Assembly: GCF_937616625.2 (NCBI RefSeq)
Contig: NC_065574.1
Coordinates: 53,162,052 to 53,226,051, forward strand
Reading direction: 5' to 3'
Length of the DNA stretch: 64,000 bases
DNA from: Mercurialis annua
Lineage: Eukaryota; Streptophyta; Magnoliopsida; Malpighiales; Euphorbiaceae
A program made the translations under genes and the position numbers. Of the stretch, positions 1 to 10,557 are shown piece by piece. Each line of letters opens with the position of its first letter. The first letter of the stretch is position 1. The notes under the pieces are model-generated. The model was not told the DNA's origin and made no database searches. It saw only the letters and a program-made list of their open reading frames with translations.

Positions 1-2049
1 TATCTGTCTGGTCTAACTGGTCATGAAAATTGAATTGAAACCAGCTGACATGAATTGAACTGGTTGGCCCGGGTTGAATCGGTAACCGGATCGGTGATTG
101 ACCCGGTTGAACGGATGGTTCAACCAAATTGACCATAAACCATGTAAAGGAGTTATTTATTTTAAGCTTAACCAGTGAAAGATAGTCCACATTTTTTACT
201 TTTTTCTTTATGGTTTGAAATTTTAAAATCGCTGATTTTAACCAATTTTTTAATCTTCAGTTTTGATTGTGGCTTTTTGTTTAAATTAGAATGTAAAAGG
301 GATCAAATATGTTTTTAATATTTGGAATTATTGATGGTAAAATAATTATAAATTGAAACACTATGAAGAAGTAATATGGAGGACTTATTTGAACTCTAAT
401 TTGAACAAATAACAACAATTAAAACTAAAAAAAAAAGGTTAAAATTAATGATTTTGAAAGTTTTGCCATAAATAAAAATAGTCAAAAAAGTGTGGTGTTT
501 TTTATTGATTAAACCTTTATTTTATGTAATTTACTCAACCGGTTGAACTGAAAACAGGTGGCCTACCGGTTCGATCATAGGTTTGATTACCAGTTCTGAT
601 AATATCCATATATTTTTGTGAGTTTCAAGTGTTCATTATATTTCTAGTAGCACAAAACGAGATTCCGTCATTTTATATTATAATAAAAATTTAAATAAGT
701 TGGAATTTTATTTTAAATCGGAAATATATAAAAGAAATTCAAAAATAGAGGAATTACAAAATTTAAATTTACTTATAAATTTTGTAATTCGTTTACATCG
801 TTTATAACTTCTACATCATGAAAAAAAAAAATTATTATTACAGCAGAACAATGGTACAAATAATGTTTGTAGGTTTTATTTTTCAAATATAGCTCACACT
901 TTTTAATCATTTTCTATTTTTCTTGTTAATGGATGAATTTGCCTTTGCTATATGAAAAATGTCATAAAATCAAGACATCTTGAGATCTTGAAACTCATTG
1001 TTGGAGCCAAGAGGTCCTTGGTTTGTAGATTTTAGACTCTTTAAACCCTTTAAATTTAGTTGGAATGGGATGTGCTGAGCTTAGTTCCTGAAACCAATGT
1101 CTCTCACAAATGCTAATTTTTTTCCCCTTCAATAATGATAGGATAAGAAAAGTATATAATTTATAGATATTTTAAATTATTATGGACCAATAATAAAGTA
1201 CTCTTTTTTTTTTACAATAATAATAATAAAGTACTCAACACATGTATCAATCATCAAACATGTTGAGCAGCTCATGTATTTTCAATATGCATAAGAATTT
1301 TTACAACTTGGGTAGTCAAACAGTTCTACAATTAAATGCCGTAGATTTTTTTATAAATTTATTATCAAATGGTCCTAAAATTTAATGTTTTATACAAACA
1401 AAAATTGACTTGTAACCTAATTTTAGGCAAGTATAAGGATGCACCCTTCATTTTAACACGGTGCATATACTTAAGGATGGGCAAAAATTTAGATAACATA
1501 TTTCGGTTAGTTTGTTCAAATTGATTAATAAAATAAATTGGTCTGATTATGATTGAGGAGTTTAAACAATCGATTGACCAAATTAACCAATACATCTTTT
1601 CTATGTTTATTTAGTTTTAATTTTATTCTTTATATTTTTATGAATTTAATTAAATTAACTTGACTAATTCGGCCCGTTCGATTTTATAGTTTCTAAATTT
1701 AGTTAGTCTGATCGAAAAAATAAAATTATTTGATTAATTTGGTTTCTATTAAATTAATAATTTTTTAACTGAATCGACCGTTTGCACACTCTTCCTTACA
1801 CTAATGTTTTACACCCAAATAATGTTTTTTAAGCATAGAGATCTCATGCTGAAATTATGGGTATTAGAGAAACTCTCCGCTGGGATAAAGATTGTGCAAA
1901 TGTAATAATTGAGTTAGATGCGATGGACACCGACTTCTAGTAAGGATGATATGCTGTTTGAAGATAGTGTTGTTTTTGCAAAGTAACTTATTCGTTTATC
2001 TTTTATTTTTCGTTTTTGCAAATTGGATGGGGGCATGTATTAGCGGGAT
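1..2049. other. Intergenic, repeat-derived, no gene seen
   Basis: No credible coding exon was found. The first 600 bases hold short self-complementary motifs of the type ccggttgaac in both orientations (about 55-125 and 535-600), which looks like a decayed inverted-repeat transposon. A second possible element lies at about 1470-1796: its ends (taaggatgggcaaa and the reverse complement of tttgcacactcttcctta) resemble hAT-type MITE termini, but no clean 8-bp target duplication was found. The rest is AT-rich sequence without recognisable structure. Confidence 0.4.
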
Positions 2050-2222
2050 TTTAACACAACACAACAGTCGTACCACGTCATTCGTTTAACAAACCAATAA
2101 GGCGTTAGCCATGTGTTAAAATTTAATGATAAAAAAATAAATAATTATTAAAGATTTTCTATTGCAAATGCTCATTGACTTATTATAAAATTAACGTGAC
2201 ACAACCGTTGCATAAGATAAAA
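2050..2222. mobile_element. MITE-like dispersed repeat, copy 1
   Basis: This stretch shares a clear block pattern with 19430-19592: both contain aacaaaccaat, then gcgttagccatgtg, then an AT-rich run, then cattgactt and a terminal cgtgacacaa/catggcacaa motif. The outer parts of each copy are rough inverted repeats of each other, as expected of a small non-autonomous DNA transposon. No target duplication was fixed, so the borders are approximate and the superfamily is unknown. Confidence 0.5.
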
Positions 2223-2461
2223 ACTCGTATTAGCGTAATACGTGTGCTCCATTTTAGACCATTAGAAACGGTTCTAGAATTTTCTTAAATTTGACATAGG
2301 AGTGGACCTAGATATGCATTGGGCCTAAGCCCATATGAGTTGTCATCTCTCTTTCAATTGAATCAAATTAAAACGCATCAACCAACCAAACATCCCCTCT
2401 CCAATTCCGGCGAGGCAGGAGAACAATTCCCGGATCTGAAACCGGCCAAAAAAATCCTCCG

Positions 2462-2701
2462 ATGGGAGCGATTACAACAGCATTGATAGCAGTCGCCGGA
2501 GTTATCCTCGGATGGATTACAATTGAAATCGCTTGCAAACCTTGTCTCGAACAAGGCCGTCAAGCCATTGACCAATCGCTTAACCCTGATTATGATCCCG
2601 ACGACGACGTCGTTTCGTCTGATATTCGTGCTCCTCTCAATCCTAACCCTAATCCAGATGCTCAAGATTCCTCTGCTTCAGCTCCAATCAAGGCCGTCTG
2701 A
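2462..2701 (+). CDS. Chloroplast outer-envelope membrane protein, OEP6/OEP7-like
   Basis: This single-exon gene encodes 79 aa. Residues about 5-24 form one hydrophobic segment (TTALIAVAGVILGWITIEIA). It is followed by KPCLEQGRQAID and an acidic stretch NPDYDPDDD, then a polar Pro/Asn-rich tail. One N-terminal membrane segment followed by a [KP]x2L..IDxS..PDD pattern is the hallmark of the small plant OEP6/OEP7 proteins, which are inserted in the chloroplast outer envelope without a cleaved transit peptide. The family is usually 60-80 aa, so this copy looks full length. The ATG at 2462 is the first start and directly precedes the membrane segment. The leader at 2370-2461 is rich in CT and CA; no clear TATA box is seen. 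An open frame on the opposite strand is a shadow. Identification is from remembered family features, not a database search. Confidence 0.8.
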   Translation: MGAITTALIAVAGVILGWITIEIACKPCLEQGRQAIDQSLNPDYDPDDDVVSSDIRAPLNPNPNPDAQDSSASAPIKAV

Positions 2702-4599
2702 TTGGTATTTATCGCCGATTGTTTTTTTTTTTGATTGAGATTGTTTCAGTTACAATGTTGTATGTTTGAATGTTGATGAATGAAAATATTGTAATTTGAT
2801 GAACTGATAATTGATTTTCAGTTTACATTGTGGATTAATAATAAGATTATCACCTTCAATTTCATATTTTTTTTGTGATAAATTAAGCACATTGGTATAA
2901 CTAAAACAATAAATAGTGCCCCAATTCAATCCTCAAAATGAACACACCTGCAATTATTATGTCATGAACATCGACTCACAATAAGCTCTTACTAGTTTTT
3001 CTTTTAGGCTTAATAGCATAGCTAGTTTTACAAATTTAGCATGAACTTGTAATTTTGACGAATTTAGATATTAATTTTAGCGCAGAACAATTTTCCGTTA
3101 AAGAAATGTCGATGCGCACACTAGAATAACCATATTTTAGCATCCATATTTTTCTAATAGAATATTGCTCGGTGTCTGTAAAAAACTTATAGTTCCTGTA
3201 TTAATTTGTCAAAATTAAAATTTCGTGTTAAATTTGCAAAACACGCTGAATTTCGTGTGCTAGCCTTTTTTTTATTATTATTATTATTTTTGGAGAGCGA
3301 AGAGCGCTTGGGAGGAATTGAATTTACAGTTTAACAAAATAATGTTGAGCTCTTGTATCATTTGTACGATAATTCTTTAATAGCTCTTACAGTATTACAT
3401 TTTATGAATTTATTATTTTTATTTTTATTTTCCAAGTGTTTTAACTTTTTTAAAAATATATTAAATTAAACTATGAATTTATTATTTTAATCATTTTTAT
3501 TTTTCTCTTGATAGGAGGTTATAAAACCGTCATTTTTCAATCTCATTTTGGTAATTAAATTAGAGCATTTCCAATAATGATCTCTATTATAAAGAGCATT
3601 TTAAATAAATAAAAAAGTATTTTTAATTATAGAGCGTAAAAATTTAAATCCTATCCAATAGACTCTAAATTTATTTTATTTTAATTTTACTGACTTTTCT
3701 TGTTTTTTCTATTTGTTTTTTCACTTTCCCTTTTTAATACTATCGACTAAAATATTTAACCTCCATTCACATTTATTACGACATATATAAATCAAGTTTT
3801 ATGATCATGAAAGTCTTTTTTGCTGTCTTGATTTGATTATCTAGAAAATTTAATTTTTATTGAACTGCTATTTGTATTCAAAGTCTCTTAAAGCTTTCCA
3901 AAATGTGAGTGCTAATTGGATCTTAATATCCAATTATTTCATTTTTTTGTTATTTGATTATCTGCAGCGATGGTTTCTTAAAACTGAACCCGTGAGTTTT
4001 TAGCATTGAAAATTAGTTTAAAATCTATTTGGAGAAACAAGCAAAAACAATTTCCAGAGATGAATTAAATTTTTGCCTTTATTTTCATTAATCAACATAA
4101 ATTGATAATTTTTTGAAACGCACCTAAGATACACTTTTAATATATTTAAAATACACTTAAGATACACCTACAAAACACATGAGATACATTTAAAGGAATT
4201 AAAATCAAATAAGGATCTAAAGGAATTAAAGTATAAACAACAATCTATCTTTCTTTACTAATTATATACCAAAAGTGAAACTTTATAGTTAACTTTTGGT
4301 TTACTTAAAATTTATTTTAGGTCAAAATAAATAAATCTCATAATATAATCAATTTTAATAGAGGGACTTCAAATTGATTATAAATTTGCAGCATATATAA
4401 TTTTAAATATAAATATAATCTAAATAAATTTTAAATCGACCATTTTAAAATTGGTAAGTTGATACCTATTGAACTAAAAAAAACTTTTATTGTAAATATA
4501 TTTATGAGTAGAGCAAATATTACAATTTAATGTAAATTAAAATAATAGAATAGTTGTAGATACCTATTTTTCGGACAAATAAAAAGTGATAAGGAACTG
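2702..4599. other. Intergenic, AT-rich, no gene seen
   Basis: This begins with the presumed 3' UTR of the envelope-protein gene (to about 2870). Beyond it are AT-rich sequence, short inverted blocks and no convincing exon, RNA gene or delimitable transposon. Confidence 0.4.
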
Positions 4600-6806
4600 A
4601 AGCGTCCCATTATGATTTCCAGAGAAATCTGTCCGGGTGATGAGCTTTCGATTTGCTTGCTGGAATTTAAGCAGGCGTAGTTTGTGCATAATTGCGAACT
4701 TGGAGGGTTAAAACACAGTTAGGCGTAAATAGCCCATGTAAATCAAAGAAATTATAATCTAAGTCTAGAAATTTGACTAATTCAATATTTTAGAAGTTTA
4801 TCGACAAATTTACAAGTTTGACGGACTGAAATTGACCATAACCAAACTTGTAGGGCCCAAAGAACCTTTTTAACATTTTCGGGCACCAAAATACACTTTT
4901 AGAACTCTTTTACTTTAGCTAGCAAGTCCAAATCCTAATTAATTTAATAGTGTTTCTAGCTAATTCTAATACCTAAAGGCCTATCACTTCACACAGTTTC
5001 ACCCTAAAAGATTCTAGAATATTCTAGAAGATTCTAGAAAATCCTAGCTAGGTCATTTCCATTCCTCTATAAATACTAATGTTAGTCGGCTGAGTCAGAG
5101 GTCGGACCAGAAAGGTAAAACCCAGATAGTAAAATTTGAATTCCCCCTTAGAAACCCTAGGCCGAATTTTTCAACACACACCACACACAATCGCACTTGA
5201 ATCCACTCTAGAAAAACACCAAAGATCGCTTTGATTCTCCAATAACGCAAGCCTGCACAGACTCGAAGCTGTATTCCGCATCAATTTTACCAGTAAACGA
5301 GTCAAGGACTTAGACCGGTAATTCTGAGGACCCTCTATATCTGTTTCTTTGATTTGCTTATGCCATGATTCAATTAGGATGTATGTTTAGCTTGTTTGTT
5401 AATTTATGCCATAAAAATTGCCATGCCAGACTTAATTTTTTGATTGTCAAATTGCCATGAAACTCGATGATACACATATTAATTATCTGTAATTAATTGT
5501 GATTATTCTCAAATCCATAAAACTAATCGATTTAAAGTCCTTAAAATACATGTTTCTAGGTGTTTTTAACTTTTTTGCCATGGAAAAGCCTTAAAAATAG
5601 TTGTTGCCCTGAAATTTTTTTGTTTAAATGAGCTCTAAACACGCTGAAATTGCTATTTTTAGATTTCTTGTTCGATATTATGTGGTTTTGACTATATTTG
5701 CATGACAAATGGACTTGAAACGAGTGAGAACGAAGCAAAACAAAATCGCAGAACTATTGTCAAAAATTCCCCGGCACCGCCACATCATCCTGCCGACGCC
5801 GAAAGCTTAAGCTGGCGCCGTGTTCTTCTTTCATCAGCTTCCAGGATTCGCTCCCAGATCTTCCTGACTTCGATCTGATCTTCACAACGCGTTTCTGGGC
5901 CATCCGGACTCCGAGTCAAGCCCAGTTTGAATTCATACGTAGCTAATCCGATATACTTTAATATTCTGTATTATAACGGGCCAAACACGATGTAAAACGG
6001 ACCCAGAAGTCTAAATATGTAATATAGTGTATAAATCGGACCCGCGAGCCCGATGCCCAGCAAACCAGCATCTTCTAGAGCGGATTTCAGGCTAATTCCA
6101 ACTCGGAATCGACTCCGAATTGAATCACCAGACCGGATCACAACTCTCGTGATCTGACCGAGAGCCCATTCTAACCAGACTGATGGTCAAAACCCGCGTG
6201 AGTGCCAGGCAATCAAAGTCAATGAGGTTTAAAAGTATTTCTAATCTTATATGTATATCAAACTGCCCCTGAGCATGCCAGCACTATTTATTACTTTCCA
6301 AAAGCATTCCAAATCAAATAATAACCGGTTAAAGGACTAATCACCTACAATTGACCCATTAATGCAATTTCAGCTCATCACTTAGACATCGTAGGACTAA
6401 TACAAAAATGTAGTAACGGTTGTATAGGTTTTTCAAGATCATCTAATAAAATCAATCAAATCACTCTTATACATTTGGTTTTAGGTTTTGTGCATGTAAT
6501 CAATTCAGGCCAGCCAGACTTATGCTATTTTCTAGAATCTTCTAAGGTTAGATGTATGTTTAGGAGTACTTGTTATTTGCCTCAAATGCGAGTTTAGATC
6601 GAGTCATATGCGGGTCAAACCTGTTTACACGCTTTCATCCTTATTTATTTACAGCTTTCATATCATGTGAACTGCATATACTGTAGAGATGAGATATAAA
6701 ACGAATATGTCCATTAAATAAAGCCGGTAACAGATAAGCCAAGAACAAGAGTCTCGGGGAGGTCCTCGAACCCTAATCTTTGTCCGATGCACGATGGCGA
6801 CTCCAT
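4600..6806 (+). mobile_element. LTR remnant, probable Ty3/gypsy Tat/Ogre-type
   Basis: This is an LTR-like stretch with higher GC than its surroundings. A TATA motif (ctataaatac, 5067-5076) is followed by a leader-like region, and the likely LTR end is at ca 6790-6791. Three bases later comes tggcgactccat (6795-6806), which resembles the primer-binding site used by Tat/Ogre-lineage elements. The left border is uncertain (about 4600-4850) and no 5-bp target duplication was found. No gag or pol coding sequence follows; after about 6890 the sequence returns to ordinary AT-rich DNA, so this is a truncated element. The minus-strand open frame at 6658-6924 lies across this junction and is not a gene. 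Lineage assignment is an inference from the PBS-like motif. Confidence 0.45.
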
Positions 6807-6985
6807 TTTTCAAACTATTTCCAAATCGAGAAGTCAGCCATAAGCCTTGGGCGAGCGGCCCCCGAACCCCGCTCCGCTCACAATAGTCAATATATTTTTT
6901 AAATATAACTTTTATCACACACACAAATTATATATTAAGCTAAAATTATTCCTCAATCTACAAATCTAAAAAGAGAAATAAATAA

Positions 6986-7191
6986 GGAAAATGCTTTATA
7001 ACCCACCTTTTTAACCCAACTCTTTTAATCCAACTCTTTTAATCCACCTTACGTGGCAAGTTTTCATTCGTCTTATTCTCATCCAAAAGTGTATATCACA
7101 AAAAATAAAATTTAATCGATCCACTCTTTAATTGCCACGTCAGGCGGTACAAAAAGGTGGGTTAAAAATGTTGGGTTATATGACATTACTC
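6986..7191. mobile_element. Mutator-type MITE, 206 bp
   Basis: The terminal inverted repeats begin ggaaaatgctttataaccc on the left and gagtaatgtcatataaccc on the right (read inward). The inner part carries the paired motifs ttaaccca and acgtggcaa. The element is flanked by 9-bp near-identical duplications, aataaataa (6977-6985) and gataaataa (7192-7200), with 8 of 9 bases equal. A 9-bp duplication is typical of Mutator-like elements. It has no coding capacity and sits about 200 bp upstream of the small gene remnant at 7390. Confidence 0.65.
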
Positions 7192-7389
7192 GATAAATAA
7201 TAATGTTGGTCTTGAAAATGAATCCAATATAAAAGAAACGGACCCACGTTAATTAAGTCATACCAATTTTTAATTGGTTTGTCACACTTTTAGTCAAAGC
7301 TCTTCAGATACCGAACAAGCTCTCTCTCTCCTAGTCATTAATCACAACCGCTCTCCCAATCATCAATCTCAATTGCTCTCCCATTATCA

Positions 7390-7715
7390 ATGGTTACTCA
7401 AACGTTCACAGTGAATGCCCAACTTAAGGATCATCAACGCAAACTTAAAGAGCTTGAAACTTTAGTCGAGAACTATCGTGCAACTGGAGGTGCAAATGTG
7501 ATTGTTGTTTAGGTTCCGACACCTCCAGCACTAACACCGGGGATTTGAATGAACTGCAAGTTGTTGTGCCATCAAAACCGCTGACAAATGAAATGGATAT
7601 GGAGGCCTTTGCTAACAAGCTTAGAAAGATCGGAGAGATCGTAGGTGGAACAGGGAAGTTGGTCGACCAGGTGGCTAAAGTACTAAGCCTTATGGCATAT
7701 TTTACCGAAGATTAG
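7390..7715 (+). pseudogene. Small frameshifted gene of unknown function
   Basis: An ATG at 7390 opens a 40-aa frame with a charged helix-like part (QLKDHQRKLKELETLVENYR) ending in TAG at 7510-7512. In a different frame directly afterwards, a serine/threonine-rich linker and a helical segment (AFANKLRKIGEIVGGTGKLV) run to TAG at 7713-7715. The two parts read as one short coiled-coil-like protein of about 108 aa if a single base is lost or gained near 7490-7510. A CT-rich leader (7318-7340) precedes the ATG, as in plant 5' UTRs. I do not recognise the family. It could be a genuine pseudogene, a gene with a tiny intron I missed, or a fragment carried by a transposon. Confidence 0.35.
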
Positions 7716-8290
7716 TTTTACCCTTGATTCAAATTACCACTCAAAACCACTATTTTTTTATGTAAACCCCAATTTTTCTTGTAAAAACCTCATTAGCTGC
7801 TTATTAGTGTTGCGGTAGATACTATGCAATTTTCAATATGTAATTACGCTTTACTGTTGATATAAAACGGGGTGTACTTGTTGTTCTGCTTTATTTCTTT
7901 GCCTTTTTCAATTGAAACATCACAAATCGGATTAGTTCAGTCTATTTGCAATTGTTGGGTTTAATGTGTACTCACTATTCTGCTTAAATATCCTTTTAAT
8001 GTTGTTCCTTGATTGTTATTATTTTATTTCATTTGTGCGAGATTTTCATATTTGCTTTTTTTAATCTTTATGTAACCTGTTGTAACTTGAGACAATGCAT
8101 TAGGTTTAATGCTACTTTATGTGTGTTGGAGGTTTACATTCCTGTTTGCTGCCCTTGGGCATTATATTGATGATGTAATTTTGCATAACAAAAACTAAAT
8201 TTTTTGACACGTGTGCCTCTAAGGATTTAAAAAATCCAAATTTTGCCCCTAAAAATATTAATCCCAATTTTATACCTGGACCCATAAAAT
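7716..8290. other. Intergenic, no gene seen
   Basis: AT-rich sequence follows the 7390-7715 remnant and may include its old 3' UTR. No exon, RNA gene or repeat boundary could be supported. Confidence 0.35.
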
Positions 8291-8293
8291 TAG

Positions 8294-8386
8294 GAGGCGT
8301 TCCGCAATACCCTATTGCTGAATGCAGGCGTCCCGCAATACCCTATTGCTGAATGCAGGCGTCCCGCAATAGGATATTGTTTGCAG
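8294..8386. repeat. 31-bp tandem repeat, three copies
   Basis: The units start at 8294, 8325 and 8356, each beginning aggcgt(t/c)ccgcaata. The first two differ at one base; the third diverges in its second half. The unit contains the palindromic core gcaatagggtattgc, and a further related block (gcctattgcggaatgcc-like) follows to about 8415. The repeat is GC-rich compared with its surroundings. Confidence 0.8.
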
Positions 8387-8435
8387 AACGCCTTAATGCC
8401 CTATTGCGGAATGCCCTTGTCATTCCCTGCCAATG

Positions 8436-8496
8436 CCATCATATGGCAGGGAATAAATGCTCATTAAATGAGCATTTATTCTCTGTCATATGATGG
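8436..8496. repeat. Near-perfect hairpin, 30-bp arms
   Basis: The left arm begins ccatcatatggcaggg and the right arm ends with its complement ctgtcatatgatgg, meeting at aaatgagc around 8465. Only about two mismatches are visible. Together with the tandem repeat just upstream it probably forms the core of a decayed foldback transposon at about 8200-8880. A small-RNA precursor role is possible but has no direct support. Confidence 0.7.
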
Positions 8497-8499
8497 CTG

Positions 8500-9163
8500 G
8501 GGATCTTACCCAACGATTGGGCAACCAATCATTATCATTGGGTAAGATTAAAAAAAATTAATTAAAAACATATTAAAACTAAAAAGTTAATTAGAAATAT
8601 ATTAATAAGAAATATTCAATTAATTACTGTAATATTTAGTTTTAAAATATTATTAATAAAAAATATTTTTTATCAATTTTAATTTTAATATTCCTTGTTA
8701 ATTTCAAATAAAATGAAATAAAAAGTTATTAATGCCGGTTACGCAGAGCATGCAGAATGGTGGGGCCGGGTTTGAACAAATGGTTTGAGTTGGGTTAGAG
8801 TTTTTTTTATCAAATATTAGTTTGGGGTTATTTTGGATTTTAATTTTTAAATGTATTTTGATGACATGTCAGCTGATGTGGGGCCTTTAATATTTTTTAA
8901 GAATGTCAGTTGACCAAAAAAGACGGCGCCGGGAGTATTTTTGTCCTCAGAAGGGTTTAGCGAGCGCCGCCACAAAAATTAAGGAGTTTACTGATCGTTT
9001 TTTAAACATCTGGGAGTTTATTATACAGTACCCAAAAAGTCAGGGACCGTGGCGGATTATTAGCCGATCAGTAATTTATAAAAAATGTGGATTCAATTTT
9101 TTTTCATACATTCACATTCCTCAATTATCAAAAAGTATAAATTCAAAATGGAGCAGAAAAAGC
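8500..9163. other. Intergenic, no gene supported
   Basis: AT-rich sequence changes into a moderately GC-rich block at 8903-9070. An open frame of 100 codons (8903-9205) crosses this block and the left end of the neighbouring Mutator-like element. It shows no recognisable domain and is not annotated as a gene. Confidence 0.3.
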
Positions 9164-9302
9164 AATAAAAAAGGGTGTTGCTATTCGCCGCCCGCTTTTA
9201 CTTAACACCGCACAGACGAAAGACATTTCTGCCCTTCTAGCAAAATTTCAAAAAAAAAATTCTCTCAACTCATTCGAACAACTACGTAAAAAGTCGAGTA
9301 AA

Positions 9303-9978
9303 ATGGCAGATAACGAGTATAATTCGTCAGGAAACGAATATCGACGTTCGGAAACAAGTTTTTCCGGCTTTTCCGAGGTAAACAATAGTTTTTTTAAATT
9401 TTTATTTAAAATTTTTGAAGGGGGACGATTGGTTTTCACGTCCTCTCCAGAGGAGGGGACGCCGGAGTTCGGCGTCCTCTCCGGAGGAGAGGACATGAAA
9501 ACCAACGTCCCCTCCAGAGGAGGGGACGCCAATTTTCGGCGTCCCCTCTTCTCGAGAGGATGTTCGGCGTCCTCTCTAGAAGAGGGGACGCCGAAAACCA
9601 ACGTCCCCTCTAGAGGAGGGGACGCCAATTTTCGGCGTCCCCTCTTCTAGAGAGGACGCCCCCTCTTCTAGAGAGGACGTTCGGCGTCCTCTCTAGAAGA
9701 GGGGACGCCGAAAATTGGCGTCCCCTCTAGAACGCCGGCGTCCACTCTTCTGGAGAGGACGCCGGCGTCCCCCGGTCGCGGCCGGAAATTAATTTTTTTT
9801 AAAAAAAAAAAACATTAAAATGATTTTTTTAATAATTACAGTGATTTTTTATTGCATATTATTACGACTTTGTATTACATATTATTACGATTTGTTAAAC
9901 GTAAGTATTTATGTTTTGCAGGTTCATTTAGAAGATTATGGCGATTTTCATCTCGTTCGGAATCCGACATTTTCGTAA
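9303..9978 (+). CDS. Possible two-exon mini-gene inside the Mutator-like element
   Basis: Exon 1 at 9303-9377 starts MADNEYNSSGNEYRR and ends at GAG followed by the donor gtaaac. Exon 2 at 9922-9978 follows the acceptor ttttgcag, reads VHLEDYGDFHLVRNPTFS and stops at TAA. The joined frame is 43 aa, in phase, with canonical GT-AG borders. The intron contains the whole GC-rich palindrome cluster. This could be the first and last remnant of a transposase or captured gene after internal loss. I do not recognise the protein, and expression is unproven. Long open frames read straight through the cluster on both strands are side effects of its base composition. Confidence 0.3.
9439..9761. repeat. 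Cluster of about 11 GC-rich quasi-palindromes
   Basis: Units of about 23 bp have the form cgtcccctct-aga-ggaggggacg: each is a near-palindrome centred on tctaga, tccaga, tccgga or tggaga. They recur roughly every 25-35 bp, separated by short linkers such as ccaattttcgg, ccgaaaaccaa and ttcgg. These linkers are themselves inverted versions of each other. GC content is far above the window average. This is not a CRISPR array: the host is a plant, the linkers are not unique, and there are no cas-like genes. It lies in the presumed intron of the small reading frame at 9303-9978. Confidence 0.85.
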
Positions 9979-10557
9979 AATATGAATTTGAATAGAGTTG
10001 AATGAGTTGAGAGGATTTATGTTTTTTGTTTATGAGTTTGTTTTCTATTCAAAAAGTGAAAAGGGCAAAAATGTAGTGTGGCTGTGCGGTGCTAAGTAAA
10101 AAGGGGCGGTGTTTAGCAATCCATTAAAAAAAACACATCCAAGCCAATGCTGCAAAGGATAGTCATCAATGCTAAAAAAAGGTATGATATAAATGAACAC
10201 ATTTCAGCATTAACCACACCGTTCATGGGAAAAGGACATAAATCAGTTCTGTGAATTTGCCCATTTCTCTTGAAGTAAACATGTCAAACCCTAACTTTTC
10301 TCACTTCCCTCCATCTTTTCTTTGTCAACATTTCGCATAAAATAGTCACATATTGAAGCAACTACCTGTCTACAGCAGAAAGAGGAAGAAGTAAGAGAGA
10401 GAGAGACCAAGTGTGCTTTACAATTACAGTGTGAACTGCAGCAAAAATAAAACTACAACTCTTTACTGTACATATCGATCGAATCGGAACTCGGAACTGC
10501 CTCTTAAAGAGGTAACATGTTTCCCATTTACAACAAGACCTTTTTTCCCCTGTTGGA

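Larger units (their letters stand above)
9173..10122 (+). mobile_element. Non-autonomous Mutator-like element, 950 bp
   Basis: The terminal inverted repeats share ttgcta, ccgccc, tttttacttaacaccgcaca-like and gcccttctagc blocks. The left end starts at 9173 and the right end closes at 10122 (ggattgctaaacaccgcccc read inward). Flanking 9-bp duplications are aataaaaaa (9164-9172) and attaaaaaa (10123-10131), 8 of 9 equal. The A-rich context makes this duplication weaker evidence than the terminal repeats. Inside are a tiny spliceable reading frame (9303-9978) and a GC-rich palindrome cluster (9439-9761). No transposase domain is present, so movement would depend on an element elsewhere. Confidence 0.65.

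Noticed and set aside
1471..1796. A defined hAT MITE
   Set aside because: The ends look hAT-like, but no 8-bp duplication could be found, so it is mentioned only in the intergenic entry.
9248..9650. Overlapping open frames of 115 and 126 codons on opposite strands
   Set aside because: Both read through the GC-rich palindromic repeats, which lack stop codons by composition; the repeated peptide content mirrors the DNA repeat and no domain is visible.
9439..9761. CRISPR-like alternation of repeats and spacers
   Set aside because: The linkers are not unique but recur in inverted form, there are no cas genes, and the surrounding genes are plant genes.
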